This document shows positions 36,667 to 45,781 of a DNA stretch of 64,000 bases, one piece after another (position 1 is the stretch's first letter; every line of letters starts with the position of its first letter). The position numbers and the translations under genes were made by a program. Source of the stretch: Terriglobales bacterium (lineage in GTDB: Bacteria > Acidobacteriota > Terriglobia > Terriglobales > Acidobacteriaceae); NCBI GenBank assembly GCA_025934735.1, contig JAICWP010000015.1, positions 57,373 through 121,372 of the forward strand, read 5' to 3'. A model generated the notes under the pieces. The model was not told where the DNA came from and did no database searches. It saw nothing but the letters and a program-made list of their open reading frames with translations.

Positions 36667-37660
36667 AGGCTCCATTTTAGTGCCCGCTGTGCTGTTGGTG
36701 CTGTGGCACCTGGCATTTCTCCTCGCCGGTTTTCTCGCGCCCTACGACCCCGCCGAACAGCAGCGCGAGCTGCCCTATATCGCTCCCTCGCATCTGCAGT
36801 TTCGCGGGCCGAAGGGCTTTCACCTGCGGCCTTACGCGTGTGGCGCATCGACTGTTGTAGATGGGCCGGCGCCCTGCTATCCCGTTCATTTCTTTGTTCA
36901 TGGCTGCACCTACAGCTTTGCCGGCATGCCCTGGAGTGTGCACCTGTTCGGTGTGCCTTCTCCGGGGCGCATTGCGATTCTGGGCACCGACGCCTATGGC
37001 CGCGACGTGTGGTCGCGCCTGCTGTTCGGCGGACGCATTTCGCTGGCGGCTGGCCTGCTGGCGACGCTGGTCTCGCTGGTCCTGGCCATGCTGATCGGGA
37101 CGATCTCCGGCTTTTACGGCAAATGGACGGACGAATTGCTGATGGGCGGCGCCGAACTGTTTCTGGTGGTCCCCTGGCTGTATTTTCTTCTCGTCTTGCG
37201 CGCCATGCTGCCCCTGCACTTGACCGGGGCCGCCACGTTCCTGCTGGTGGTAGGAGTGATCGGCTCCCTAGGCTGGGCCCGCCCCATGCGCCTGGTTCGC
37301 GGCGTAGTGCTGAGCGCTCGGGAACGAAACTATGTGCTGGCGGCGCGCGGCTTCGGCGCTTCTGACACATACTTATTACGCCGCCACATCGCTCCGATGA
37401 CCGCAGGAGTGCTGCTCACACAGGCCGCTCTGCTGGTGCCGCAGTTCGTGGCGGCAGAGGCGGCGCTGTCATTCTTCGGCCTAGGCGTCAGCGAGCCGGT
37501 TCCGAGCTGGGGCAACATGCTGGCGGTTCTGCAGCAGTACAGCGTTCTGGTTTCCTACTGGTGGATGCTGGCACCGGCGATTGCCTTGGTGATTACTTCC
37601 GTAATGTATGGCTGGCTAGCCGAAGCCCTCCAGCGCTCGCTAAAATCTTCTTCAATCTAG
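36656..37660 (+). CDS. ABC transporter permease (OppC/DppC-like)
   Basis: 334 residues from ATG 36656, which overlaps the OppB stop by 11 bases. After the first TM helix (VLLVLWHLAFLLAGFLAPYD) there is a long periplasmic segment with several Cys and aromatic residues (about 45-105). This is followed by LGTDAYGRDVWSRLLFGGRIS and the remaining five TMs. The EAA loop reads AARGFGASDTYLLRRHIAP. It pairs with OppB. The extended first loop is larger than in enterobacterial OppC and is probably the docking site for its binding protein. Confidence 0.92.
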   Translation: MRDRGSILVPAVLLVLWHLAFLLAGFLAPYDPAEQQRELPYIAPSHLQFRGPKGFHLRPYACGASTVVDGPAPCYPVHFFVHGCTYSFAGMPWSVHLFGVPSPGRIAILGTDAYGRDVWSRLLFGGRISLAAGLLATLVSLVLAMLIGTISGFYGKWTDELLMGGAELFLVVPWLYFLLVLRAMLPLHLTGAATFLLVVGVIGSLGWARPMRLVRGVVLSARERNYVLAARGFGASDTYLLRRHIAPMTAGVLLTQAALLVPQFVAAEAALSFFGLGVSEPVPSWGNMLAVLQQYSVLVSYWWMLAPAIALVITSVMYGWLAEALQRSLKSSSI

Positions 37661-37689
37661 CCTGGCTGTTCTGTGGGGAAAGGCACACA

Positions 37690-39450
37690 TTGTTACGTAC
37701 AGCTCGCCTTTGCCTGCTGGTGCAGCTGCTCGCCATTTTTTGCCTGGCGGCGCCCAGTCCCGATCCCCTACAACCCAAAGAGGAAGTACAAGTTTGCAAA
37801 GATGCCGGGCAGTATGGCGGCCGGCTGGTAGTGGGCTTGCGCGCCGAGCCTAAGACGCTGAACCCGGTCACTGCTGAGGACGCGGTGTCGCGCGAGGTGA
37901 TTGGCGGGCTGATGGCGGACCTGGTGCACATCAACCGCTCCACCCAGCAGAGCGAGCCGGCGCTGGCGAAATCCTGGAAGGTTTCCGCCGACGGGCTCAC
38001 CTACACGCTCAAGCTGCGGCGCGGCATCCGCTTTTCCGATGGCCAGCCCTTCGATGCCGATGATGTGATTTTTTCCTGGGCCGTCTATACCGACGAGAAG
38101 ATTGCTTCGCCGCAGCGCGACCTGCTGATCCTGGATGGCAAGCCAATCCAGGTTACAAAACTCGACCCATACACAGTGCGTTTCACCCTGACGCGACCCT
38201 ACGCTGCCGCTGAGCGACTCTTCGACAGCCTGGCGATTCTGCCTCGCCACATTCTGGACAAGCCCTACCGCAACGGACAGTTCCTGCAGCAATGGTCGCT
38301 GAACACGCCGGCTTCCCAGATCGTGGGCCTGGGCCCGTTCCGGCTGAAGCAATACCTGCCCGGCCAGCGCGTGGTTCTGGAGCGTAACCCCTATTACTGG
38401 AAGGCAGACGCGCCCAAGCGCCGCCTGCCGTACCTGGACGAACTGGTGTTCGTGTTCGCCGGAAACGAAGATGCCCGGCTGATGCAGTTCGAAGCCGGCG
38501 AAACGGACGTGGTCAACCGGCTCAGTGCGCAGAACTATTCGCTGCTGGCGCGGCAAAGTGGGGGTTTGCAGCTTGACGACCTGGGGCCCAGCACCGAATA
38601 CAACTTTCTGCTGTTCAACCTGAATGAGCTGAACTCGAGCCACGTGCCGGAAATCGAGCGTAAGCAGGCGTGGTTCCGGGATTTGGGGTTTCGGCAGGCG
38701 GTTTCAGCCGCCATTGACCGCGAGTCAATTGTGCGCCTGGCGTACGGAGGGCGGGGGACGCCGCTGTGGGGCAACGTGAGCCCGGGGAACAAGTTGTGGG
38801 TGGATGCTTCCCTTCCCCATCCGCAGCGCTCTGTGGATTCCGCGCGGCAACTGCTGAAATCGGCCGGCTTCTCCTGGAACGCGACCGGCAACCTCCTGGA
38901 CCCCGGCGGGCAGCCGGTCGAGTTTTCCATCATCGTGGCATCTTCGAACTCGCAGCGCATGGAGATGGCCACCATCATCCAGGATGATCTGTCGAAATTG
39001 GGTATGCAGGTGAACGTGGTACCGCTGGAGTTTCGGGCCCTGCTGCAGCGCGTATTTCAGAACTACAACTACGAGGCTACCATCCTCGGTCTGGGCGGCG
39101 GCGATGCCGATCCCAACGCGGAAATGAACGTCTGGGTTTCCAACGGCAGCACTCACCTGTGGCACCAGGGGGAGGCTCACCCGGCCACTGCCTGGGAAGC
39201 GGAGCTTGACCGCCTAATGAACCGGCAGATGCTCACGCTGAATTACAAGCGGCGCAAGCGGCTCTATGACCAGGTGCAGCAGATCATTGCCGCCAATTTG
39301 CCCATGGTATTTTTGGCCACGCCGGACGTGCTGGTTGCTGCCAAGCCGGGAGTGGGCAATTTTCATCCCGCGGTGCTGGAGCCGACCACGCTGTGGAATG
39401 TTGACCAGCTCTATCTCAGGCGAGGAGCGGAAATGGCACGGTCCCGCTAA
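37690..39450 (+). CDS. Periplasmic solute-binding protein, family 5 (OppA/DppA-like)
   Basis: About 586 residues. A GGGGAAAGG ribosome site supports TTG 37690, which begins a signal peptide (RTARLCLLVQLLAIFCLAA); the longer frame would start inside the permease. SBP_bac_5 marks are clear: LKLRRGIRFSDGQPFDADDV, TASQIVGLGPFRLKQY-type segment, FRQAVSAAIDRESIVRLAY, and DLSKLGMQVNVVPLEF. It captures oligopeptides or related ligands for the four preceding gene products. It closes the importer operon, though the sigma factor gene follows with no gap. Confidence 0.92.
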   Translation: MLRTARLCLLVQLLAIFCLAAPSPDPLQPKEEVQVCKDAGQYGGRLVVGLRAEPKTLNPVTAEDAVSREVIGGLMADLVHINRSTQQSEPALAKSWKVSADGLTYTLKLRRGIRFSDGQPFDADDVIFSWAVYTDEKIASPQRDLLILDGKPIQVTKLDPYTVRFTLTRPYAAAERLFDSLAILPRHILDKPYRNGQFLQQWSLNTPASQIVGLGPFRLKQYLPGQRVVLERNPYYWKADAPKRRLPYLDELVFVFAGNEDARLMQFEAGETDVVNRLSAQNYSLLARQSGGLQLDDLGPSTEYNFLLFNLNELNSSHVPEIERKQAWFRDLGFRQAVSAAIDRESIVRLAYGGRGTPLWGNVSPGNKLWVDASLPHPQRSVDSARQLLKSAGFSWNATGNLLDPGGQPVEFSIIVASSNSQRMEMATIIQDDLSKLGMQVNVVPLEFRALLQRVFQNYNYEATILGLGGGDADPNAEMNVWVSNGSTHLWHQGEAHPATAWEAELDRLMNRQMLTLNYKRRKRLYDQVQQIIAANLPMVFLATPDVLVAAKPGVGNFHPAVLEPTTLWNVDQLYLRRGAEMARSR

Positions 39451-40038
39451 ATGCCGGTCCTGGTAACCCAACCCGCGCGATCTCTGCCGTGGGACGATGA
39501 GCGCCTGATTTCGGAGTGCCGCAACGGCAACCAGAAGGCATGGGACGCTCTGCTACAGAAGTACAAGAACCTGGTTTACTCCATCCCCCTCAAAATGGGG
39601 CTGCGCGAGGAGGCGCCTGACATTTTCCAGGCAGTGTTTCTTGATCTGCTGGTGGACCTGCCCCGGATCCGCGAGCCGCAGGCGCTGTCCAAGTGGCTCA
39701 TCCAGGTGTGCTACCACAAATGCCTGCGTTGCCGGGCGGACGGACAGCGGCAAGTCGCGCTGCTGGACGAGGACATGGAAGCCCAGGCTGAGCCCGGAGC
39801 GCTCACTCTGGAAGATATTCTGATCGAAGGGCAACGCGAACAGACAGTGCGCGATTCACTGCGGCTGCTATCGCCGCGATGCGAGCGCCTGGTGCGCATG
39901 TTGTTCTACGAAGTCCCCGCCCGGCCATACCAGGAAATCGCGCGGGAGTTTGGCACTGCACTTGGGTCGATTGGCTTCATTCGCGGGCGCTGCCTCGCCC
40001 ACCTCCGCAAGCAACTGCAAAGGCTGGGATTCAAATGA
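39451..40038 (+). CDS. ECF-like RNA polymerase sigma factor
   Basis: 195 residues. Region 2 spans about 15-85 (LISECRNGNQKAWDALLQKY, IFQAVFLDLLVDLPRI), region 4 about 130-190 (LLSPRCERLVRMLFYEVPAR, YQEIAREFGTALGSIGFIRG). The ATG follows the OppA-like stop directly. The stop overlaps the start of the TPR-CHAT protease gene (ATGA), so protease and sigma factor are translationally coupled. A zinc-finger protein that may be its anti-sigma factor follows at 42942. It probably directs transcription of genes responding to an envelope or peptide signal; the regulon is unknown. Confidence 0.88.
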   Translation: MPVLVTQPARSLPWDDERLISECRNGNQKAWDALLQKYKNLVYSIPLKMGLREEAPDIFQAVFLDLLVDLPRIREPQALSKWLIQVCYHKCLRCRADGQRQVALLDEDMEAQAEPGALTLEDILIEGQREQTVRDSLRLLSPRCERLVRMLFYEVPARPYQEIAREFGTALGSIGFIRGRCLAHLRKQLQRLGFK

Positions 40039-42893
40039 GCGCCGGCACGTCCCCAGCCCCGGATCTTGAGGCAGTGATTGCGCAACTCTCGGCGCTTGTG
40101 GACGAGAGCGCGCGTGGCCGGTTCATTGCCGATAACCATGGTCTCTGGCAGCCGGCCCTCGTGCGGGAACTTTCCAACCGCGTGCGGCAGTTGGTGCGGG
40201 TAGACACCGTGAGCGCCCTGCGCCTGGCGGATGCGGCAGTGGCGATTTCAGAAACTTTGGGCGACAAGGCGGCGCTGGCCCACAGCCTGCGCTCCAAAGG
40301 GAATGCGCTGTACGCGATTGATCAGCACGCTGCCGCGGTGGACTTGCACGAACGCGCCATCGGACTCTTTCAGGAACTCGGCAACCGAGTGGAACTGGGC
40401 CGGACTCTCAGCGGGTCCATCCAGCCATTTCTGTTGCTCGGGCAATACGACCGCGCCCTGGCAGCGGCGGAGCGCGCCCGCGCCATATTTGCCGAGCAGG
40501 GCGATTCTTTGCGTCTGGCGCGCCTGGACATCAATACCGGCAACATCTATCACCGCCAGGATCGCTTCGCGGAGGCCCGCGACTGCTACGAGCGCGCTTA
40601 TAACGAACTGCTAAAGCACGATGATGCCGAGGGTCTGGCGGCGGTGCTCAGCAATCTTTCGACCTGCTACATCAGCCTGAACGAATTTGCCAAGGCGCTG
40701 GAAACCCACCGCCTGGCGCGCACCCATTGCCAGCAAAAGGAAATGCCCATCCTGGTGGCGCAGGCGGATTACAACATCGCCTACCTGTATTTTCTGCGCG
40801 GCGAATATGGCCGCGCCATCCAGATGCTGCATGAGGCAATGGCCAGCGGGAAGAAGGCCGATGACAAGTACCAACTGGCGCTTTGTAACCTCGATCTGGC
40901 GGAAATTTACCTCGAGCTCAATTTGAATAATGAGGCGGCGAACTTGGCGCGCGCCGCCCATGAACAGTTCCAGCAACTGGGCATGGGGTATGAAAGCGCC
41001 AAGACGCTGGCTTTCGGCGCAATTGCCGCTGGGCGGCAGGGCCAGCCCTTCGAAGCGCTGGAACTTTTTGCGCAAGCCAAGCAACAGTTCATACAGGAGA
41101 AGAACCAGGTCTGGCCTTCGCTGCTCGACCTGTACCAGGCGCTGGTACTACTGCAGGAAGGAAGGCTGTTCGAGGCGCGGCAGATGGCGTCAAAAGCACG
41201 CGAGTTCTTCGCTAGTTCCAACGTACGCGGGAAGGCGGTGGTAGCGGAGCTGCTGCTGGCCCGCATCGCGCTGCGCATGCAGGAAATAGCGGCGGCGCAC
41301 CAGCATTGCCTGGCGGGAATCGAGCGCCTGAACGGGCGGGGGTCGCCGCTGCTGGCGTATCAGGCCGGATTTCTCCTGGGCGAGGTGGAGCGGGCGCGCG
41401 GCGACGATGCCGCGGCATTCGCCGCCTACGAAGGTGCGCGGCAGGCGCTCGACAAAATTCGCGGGCAATTGCGGGGCGAGGAGCTGAAAATCGCCTTTTT
41501 CAGTAACAAAAACGAAATTTACGAGCACCTGGTGGACATCTGCCTGCGTACCCGGGGTAATTTCGAAGAAATTTTCGGCTACATCGAACAGGCAAAATCC
41601 CGCAGCCTGCTCGAGTTGATGGCGCAGCCCGCGCGCCTGTCCACAACGGAGGACTCCGGCCAGAGCGAACTGGTGCGCTCCATCCGCAACCTGCGTGAGG
41701 AGCTGAACTGGTACTACAACCTGATCGAGCGCGAACAATTGCAGCCCGAGAACCACTCTCCCGAGCGCATTGAGAAGTTGGAACGTCAGGCGCAGGACCG
41801 CGAGGCCGAGCTGATGCACGCCCTACAGGAAGCCACCATCGCGGAGGCCAACCAGGCCGGCTTCGCCATTCCTGCCGTAGCCTCCCTGGAGGAGATTCGC
41901 GCGGCTTTGGGGCAGGACACCGCGCTGGTTGAATACTTTTTTGTTGAAGATCGCGTGCTGGCTTGCGTTGTCACCCGCGAGACCTCCGATCTCGCCGCCA
42001 TCACCCTGCGTCCCCGGGTTCGCAAGCTGCTGCAGTTGCTGCGCTTTCAACTTTCCAAATTCCGCCTGGATCCCCAGTACGTGGAGAAATTCAAAGGCCC
42101 CATGTTCGACTCTATCCAGGCGCACCTCCACGATCTGTACCAGGAACTGGTCGCGCCGCTGCGGCCTCTGCTGCTGCAGAAGCACGTGGTGTTTGTGCCG
42201 CATGGACAACTGCATCACGTGCCGTTCCACGCGCTGTACGACGGCCAGAGCTATCTGATTGACCAGTTCTCGATTTCCTATGCACCCAGCGCCAGCGTGT
42301 ATGCCATGTGCAAGAGCAAGGAAGCCAATCGCGACGGTGGTGCGCTGGTAATGGGCATTCGGGATGAGCTGGCTCCCTCGATTGAAGAGGAGGCCAGGGC
42401 GGTAAGCGCGCTGCTGCCGGATGCGCAACTGCTGCTGGGAGCGGACGCTACCGAGGACGCGCTGCGAACCCTGGGGCCACGCTCGCGCAGCGTGCACATT
42501 GCTACCCATGGCTACTTCCGCCAGGATAACCCCATGTTCTCCTCCGTCCGCCTGGGAACGTCGTATTTGAGCGTGTATGACATTTACCAGCTCAAGCTGC
42601 CGGCGGAAATTGTCGTGCTGAGCGGCTGCGCCACCGGGCTGAACGTGGTGAGCCCGGGAGACGAACTGATCGGGCTGGCGCGCGGCTTTCTCCAGGCAGG
42701 CGCGCAATCGCTGGTACTTAGCTTGTGGGACGTGCAGGACTCCAGCACGCGCGACTTTATGGTCGCCTTCTATCACCACCTGCAGGAGGGCGGTTCCAGG
42801 GCAGTCGCCCTGCAAAACGCTATGAAAGAACTTAGAAGCACCTATCCCCATCCCTTTTACTGGGCGCCTTTTGTGTTGATGGGCAAGGACTAA
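40035..42893 (+). CDS. TPR-repeat CHAT-domain protease
   Basis: 952 residues. Residues about 60-440 are tandem tetratricopeptide repeats (for example ALAHSLRSKGNALYAIDQHA, LDINTGNIYHRQDRFAEA). A helical linker follows, then a CHAT domain (about 640-952). CHAT is a caspase-like protease fold; its dyad is visible as His825 in IATHGYF and Cys865 in LSGCATG. The C-terminal PHPFYWAPFVLMG is typical. No signal peptide or TM, so it is cytoplasmic. The start overlaps the sigma-factor stop. TPR-CHAT proteases are usually switched on by a sensed partner and then cleave a specific protein; here the anti-sigma-like neighbour is a plausible target (inference). Confidence 0.92.
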   Translation: MSAGTSPAPDLEAVIAQLSALVDESARGRFIADNHGLWQPALVRELSNRVRQLVRVDTVSALRLADAAVAISETLGDKAALAHSLRSKGNALYAIDQHAAAVDLHERAIGLFQELGNRVELGRTLSGSIQPFLLLGQYDRALAAAERARAIFAEQGDSLRLARLDINTGNIYHRQDRFAEARDCYERAYNELLKHDDAEGLAAVLSNLSTCYISLNEFAKALETHRLARTHCQQKEMPILVAQADYNIAYLYFLRGEYGRAIQMLHEAMASGKKADDKYQLALCNLDLAEIYLELNLNNEAANLARAAHEQFQQLGMGYESAKTLAFGAIAAGRQGQPFEALELFAQAKQQFIQEKNQVWPSLLDLYQALVLLQEGRLFEARQMASKAREFFASSNVRGKAVVAELLLARIALRMQEIAAAHQHCLAGIERLNGRGSPLLAYQAGFLLGEVERARGDDAAAFAAYEGARQALDKIRGQLRGEELKIAFFSNKNEIYEHLVDICLRTRGNFEEIFGYIEQAKSRSLLELMAQPARLSTTEDSGQSELVRSIRNLREELNWYYNLIEREQLQPENHSPERIEKLERQAQDREAELMHALQEATIAEANQAGFAIPAVASLEEIRAALGQDTALVEYFFVEDRVLACVVTRETSDLAAITLRPRVRKLLQLLRFQLSKFRLDPQYVEKFKGPMFDSIQAHLHDLYQELVAPLRPLLLQKHVVFVPHGQLHHVPFHALYDGQSYLIDQFSISYAPSASVYAMCKSKEANRDGGALVMGIRDELAPSIEEEARAVSALLPDAQLLLGADATEDALRTLGPRSRSVHIATHGYFRQDNPMFSSVRLGTSYLSVYDIYQLKLPAEIVVLSGCATGLNVVSPGDELIGLARGFLQAGAQSLVLSLWDVQDSSTRDFMVAFYHHLQEGGSRAVALQNAMKELRSTYPHPFYWAPFVLMGKD

Positions 42894-42941
42894 GCGGATT
42901 TTTGCTTCGCCCTATATTTTTCAGCTTTCTGCCTCCCCTTA

Positions 42942-43688
42942 ATGAATGAAAAGCCGAAACAGGCAATTTCCGGCCTTTCACAAAATCCCCATCCGGAGAG
43001 AAGAGTGGAACACATTGCAGAACCCGCCTGGGCCGACTTCGTCCGCGGCAGCAGCACGCCGGAAGCGAAGTTAGCCATCGAGTCACATTTGGCCAGCGGA
43101 TGCGCAGAATGTTGCAGCGCCGCCAGCCTCTGGCAATCATTCCTGAAGCTTGCGGTAAAGGAAGAAGAATACACGCCTCCCGTGCAATCAGTGCGTCTGG
43201 TAGAAGCGCAATTCGCCGCTGCAAACATTACGGCTCCTGCGGGGCACTTTCCCGCCAGCCTGGTTTTCGACAGCTTTGCGCAGCCTCTGCCGGCCGGAAT
43301 TCGCTCCGGCGGCGCCATGGCCAGGCAAATGGTGTATGAGGCGGACGGGGTAACCATTGACTTGCGCATTGATAAGCACGCGAATTCTAAGGCTTTATCC
43401 ATTGTTGGCCAGGTGCTGGATGCCAGAACCCTCCGCCTGGCTCCGGAGTCGGTGCCCGTGGCCTTGCTTAACCGACAGGGAGAGCCGCTGCAGCGCACCT
43501 CCACTTCAAATTTTGGCGAGTTTCACCTGGAAGTGGCGGCCGAGACGGAAATGCAGCTGGCGATCGAGGTGGATGCGGGCCGAACAGTTTGTATCACCTT
43601 GCCAACCGGCGCATGTGACCGGGCAGGTGACTTTGGTGAGCAAAACAGATTACGAGAACGCACCGGGAACGATTACAGCGGTAAGTAG
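42942..43688 (+). CDS. Zinc-finger (anti-sigma-like) protein with beta-rich C-terminal domain
   Basis: 248 residues. The N-terminal part (about 25-70) has an H-x4-C-x2-C arrangement, HLASGCAEC (H49, C54, C57), with helices on both sides as in zf-HC2 anti-sigma domains. No TM helix is visible. The C-terminal half (about 120-230) is beta-rich: VYEADGVTIDLRIDKH, then VGQVLDARTL and FGEFHLEVAAETEMQLAIEV, like a carboxypeptidase-regulatory or ligand-binding sandwich. It lies 48 bases after the CHAT gene and close to the sigma gene, which suggests it holds that sigma factor inactive. This is inferred from motif and position only. Confidence 0.65.
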   Translation: MNEKPKQAISGLSQNPHPERRVEHIAEPAWADFVRGSSTPEAKLAIESHLASGCAECCSAASLWQSFLKLAVKEEEYTPPVQSVRLVEAQFAAANITAPAGHFPASLVFDSFAQPLPAGIRSGGAMARQMVYEADGVTIDLRIDKHANSKALSIVGQVLDARTLRLAPESVPVALLNRQGEPLQRTSTSNFGEFHLEVAAETEMQLAIEVDAGRTVCITLPTGACDRAGDFGEQNRLRERTGNDYSGK

Positions 43689-43739
43689 CTGAAAACTGCA
43701 ACAGTTCCTAAAATCGTGCGCACCACAGGAGAGGGACCC

Positions 43740-45068
43740 ATGGAAGCATTCGAGCACAAGGCGACCGGCAAACGGAGTTGGGCAGGCGGCATTCTGATGT
43801 GTGCGGCGTTCCTGCTGGTCACGATTGTTCCCGCCCCGGCGGCGGCGCAGACGCGCCTCATTGTGCGTGACTCGCTGGGCCTTTCGGGCATCAACCTGAC
43901 CTGCCTATTGCTGGGCTGCAATGTGGTGGATGCCATCGGCGATCCCCATGGCCAGTTGTTTGTGGTCAGCTTCCCTCCCCTGCTCAGCCCCATCACGTGC
44001 TTGTTGCGGCTGGATCTGCAGCTGGGAATCGTGGACGTTGAGATTGACCAGAAGGTGAAAACCCTGGATGCCACCGCCGGGCCGGCGCCATCGTATTTAA
44101 CGGACGAGACGCCAACTTCTTACTACGGGGGCACGGTGTGGCACGGGTATGTCAACCAGCCGGGAACGCAGCTGATCCGGTTGGCGCAGACGCAGTCCAC
44201 ATTCAATACCGCCGGTGCGGGAGTGATTGTGGCGGTCATTGACACCGGCGTGGATCCGACAAATCCGGTGCTCAAAAACCTGCTGGTCAGCGGCTATGAC
44301 TTTACCCGCAATATGACCGGGGGATCCGAGAATTCCGACGTCAGCACCTCGCCGGACCTGAGCCAGGCAGAAACCGCGGAAGTAAACCAGCGCACCGTGG
44401 CCGTGCTCGACCAGCGCACCGTGGCCGTGCTCGATGGCTCCCAATACGCGGCTTTTGGCCACGGCACCATGACCGCCGGCATTGTTCACCTGGTGGCCCC
44501 GCAAGCGAAAATCATGCCCCTGAAATCGTTCACTGCTGCCGGTACGGGTTATGACTCCGACGTTTTGCGGGCCATCTATTACGCGGTGAAGCATGGAGCC
44601 CGCGTTCTGAGCATGAGCTTTGATTACACAACCTACTCGCAGGAACTGGGCAATGCCATCAAGTACGCCAACAGCAATGGGGTAGTTTCGGTGGCTTCAG
44701 CGGGCAATGATGGCCAGCAGATTATGGTCTATCCGGGCGCCCTGCCGGGCGTGGTGGACGTTGCTTCCACCTCTAACCACGATGGACAGTCGGTGTTTAC
44801 CAACTTTGGTGCGCCGCCGGTGGATCTCGCGGCGCCGGGAGAAGGCATAGTCACGACTTATCCCTGGGGGACGTACGCGGCGGGCTGGGGCACCTCCTTC
44901 AGCGCGCCTTTCGTCTCCGGAACGGCGGCTCTGATGCTCGGCCAGAACGGCGGCTGCACGGTTTCCAAGGTAGCCTCCGGCCTGCAGAAAGCTGACTGGA
45001 TCTCCGACCCGCAGTTGGGATACGGGCGGCTGGACACTTACTCGGCGGTGCAATTCTGTCATCAATAG
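43740..45068 (+). CDS. Exported subtilisin-family serine protease (S8)
   Basis: 442 residues from ATG 43740 (GGAGAGGG ribosome site). A signal peptide follows (GGILMCAAFLLVTIVPAPAAA). The catalytic triad is complete: D168 in VIDTGVD, H241 in FGHGTMTAG, S386 in GTSFSAP, with oxyanion N323 in ASAGND. A region of about 120 residues before the first motif may be a prodomain. Just before the His motif is an exact 8-residue duplication (QRTVAVLD twice). As an exported protease in line with a sigma factor and an intracellular CHAT protease it could be an output or a signal generator. Confidence 0.9.
   Translation: MEAFEHKATGKRSWAGGILMCAAFLLVTIVPAPAAAQTRLIVRDSLGLSGINLTCLLLGCNVVDAIGDPHGQLFVVSFPPLLSPITCLLRLDLQLGIVDVEIDQKVKTLDATAGPAPSYLTDETPTSYYGGTVWHGYVNQPGTQLIRLAQTQSTFNTAGAGVIVAVIDTGVDPTNPVLKNLLVSGYDFTRNMTGGSENSDVSTSPDLSQAETAEVNQRTVAVLDQRTVAVLDGSQYAAFGHGTMTAGIVHLVAPQAKIMPLKSFTAAGTGYDSDVLRAIYYAVKHGARVLSMSFDYTTYSQELGNAIKYANSNGVVSVASAGNDGQQIMVYPGALPGVVDVASTSNHDGQSVFTNFGAPPVDLAAPGEGIVTTYPWGTYAAGWGTSFSAPFVSGTAALMLGQNGGCTVSKVASGLQKADWISDPQLGYGRLDTYSAVQFCHQ
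44388..44435 (+). repeat. 24-bp tandem duplication inside the subtilase gene
   Basis: Two adjacent 24-base copies beginning CAGCGCACCGTGGCC and differing only in the last base add eight residues (QRTVAVLD) in a loop before the catalytic His. The reading frame is preserved, so copy number could vary without inactivating the gene. Confidence 0.85.
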
Positions 45069-45124
45069 TCCAACCCGGTGAGAACGCGCGGCTCCTGGCG
45101 GGGCTGGCCAATTCGGCGGCCGAG

Positions 45125-45781
45125 TTGTACGCCCCGCTGGGCCTGCGGTTGAAGGAACTGGAGGAACAACAGGCCGCGTTCCGCAACTCGCTGGTGTGCG
45201 CCTTCAACCAGTTGCTGGACCTGAAGGACCTCAACACTGGCGTGCACAGCACGCGGCTGGCGGAGTGGGCCATTCGCGTGGCACGCGCCCTGAACATTCC
45301 GGAAGAGCACATGTACCAGGTGGAGGTGGCGGCCCTGCTCCACGACATCGGGAAAGTTGGCGTTCCCGATGCGATTCTGAAAAAACCGGGCCCCCTCACC
45401 GCGGAAGAGCGGGCTCTGATGAACAAGCACCCCGAGTACAGCTGGTCCATCCTGCGCCTGCTGCCCGGCCTGGAGCAAGCCAGCCTCTACGCCCTGCACC
45501 ATCATGAAAGCGTGGACGGCAGCGGCTACCCCGCTCATCTGAAGGGCGCGGACATACCGCTGGTGTCACGCATTGTTTGCGTTATTGATGCCTACGATGC
45601 CATGATTTCCCACCGCTGTTACCGCAAGGGGCTGGGCCATGAAGAGGCGGCGCGAAGGCTGCGCGCCTCTTCCGGCACCCAGTTCGATGCGGAAGTGGTA
45701 CAAGTGTTCCTTCCCATCGCCGAGGCGGAGGCCGGTAACGTATTCGCCGCCGCCGGCACCAGCACCGCAGCGGTGCTTTAG
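45125..45781 (+). CDS. HD-GYP domain protein (probable cyclic-di-GMP phosphodiesterase)
   Basis: At least 218 residues. HD motif LLHDIGKVG, HHESVDGSGYP with the GYP signature, and VIDAYDAMISHRCYR are typical of HD-GYP hydrolases that open cyclic-di-GMP. No sensory domain is attached, but a predicted coiled coil leads the domain (LRLKELEEQQAAF). The start is uncertain: TTG 45125 lacks a good ribosome site, while the frame remains open and coding-like (GENARLLAGLANSAAEL) back across the subtilase stop at 45068 without an ATG or GTG. A rare start near 45056-45065 or an upstream frameshift are alternatives. Confidence 0.82.
   Translation: MYAPLGLRLKELEEQQAAFRNSLVCAFNQLLDLKDLNTGVHSTRLAEWAIRVARALNIPEEHMYQVEVAALLHDIGKVGVPDAILKKPGPLTAEERALMNKHPEYSWSILRLLPGLEQASLYALHHHESVDGSGYPAHLKGADIPLVSRIVCVIDAYDAMISHRCYRKGLGHEEAARRLRASSGTQFDAEVVQVFLPIAEAEAGNVFAAAGTSTAAVL

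Noticed and set aside
35934..37370. 478-codon open frame on the minus strand
   Set aside because: It covers two clear ABC permease genes on the other strand and is Arg/Ser/Pro-rich without structure.
41823..42851. 342-codon open frame on the minus strand
   Set aside because: It is antisense to the CHAT catalytic domain and has no recognisable features.
39451..45781. Type III-E CRISPR (Craspase) locus
   Set aside because: The parts resemble it, but there is no CRISPR array, no gRAMP effector and no Cas1 or Cas2 gene in the window.
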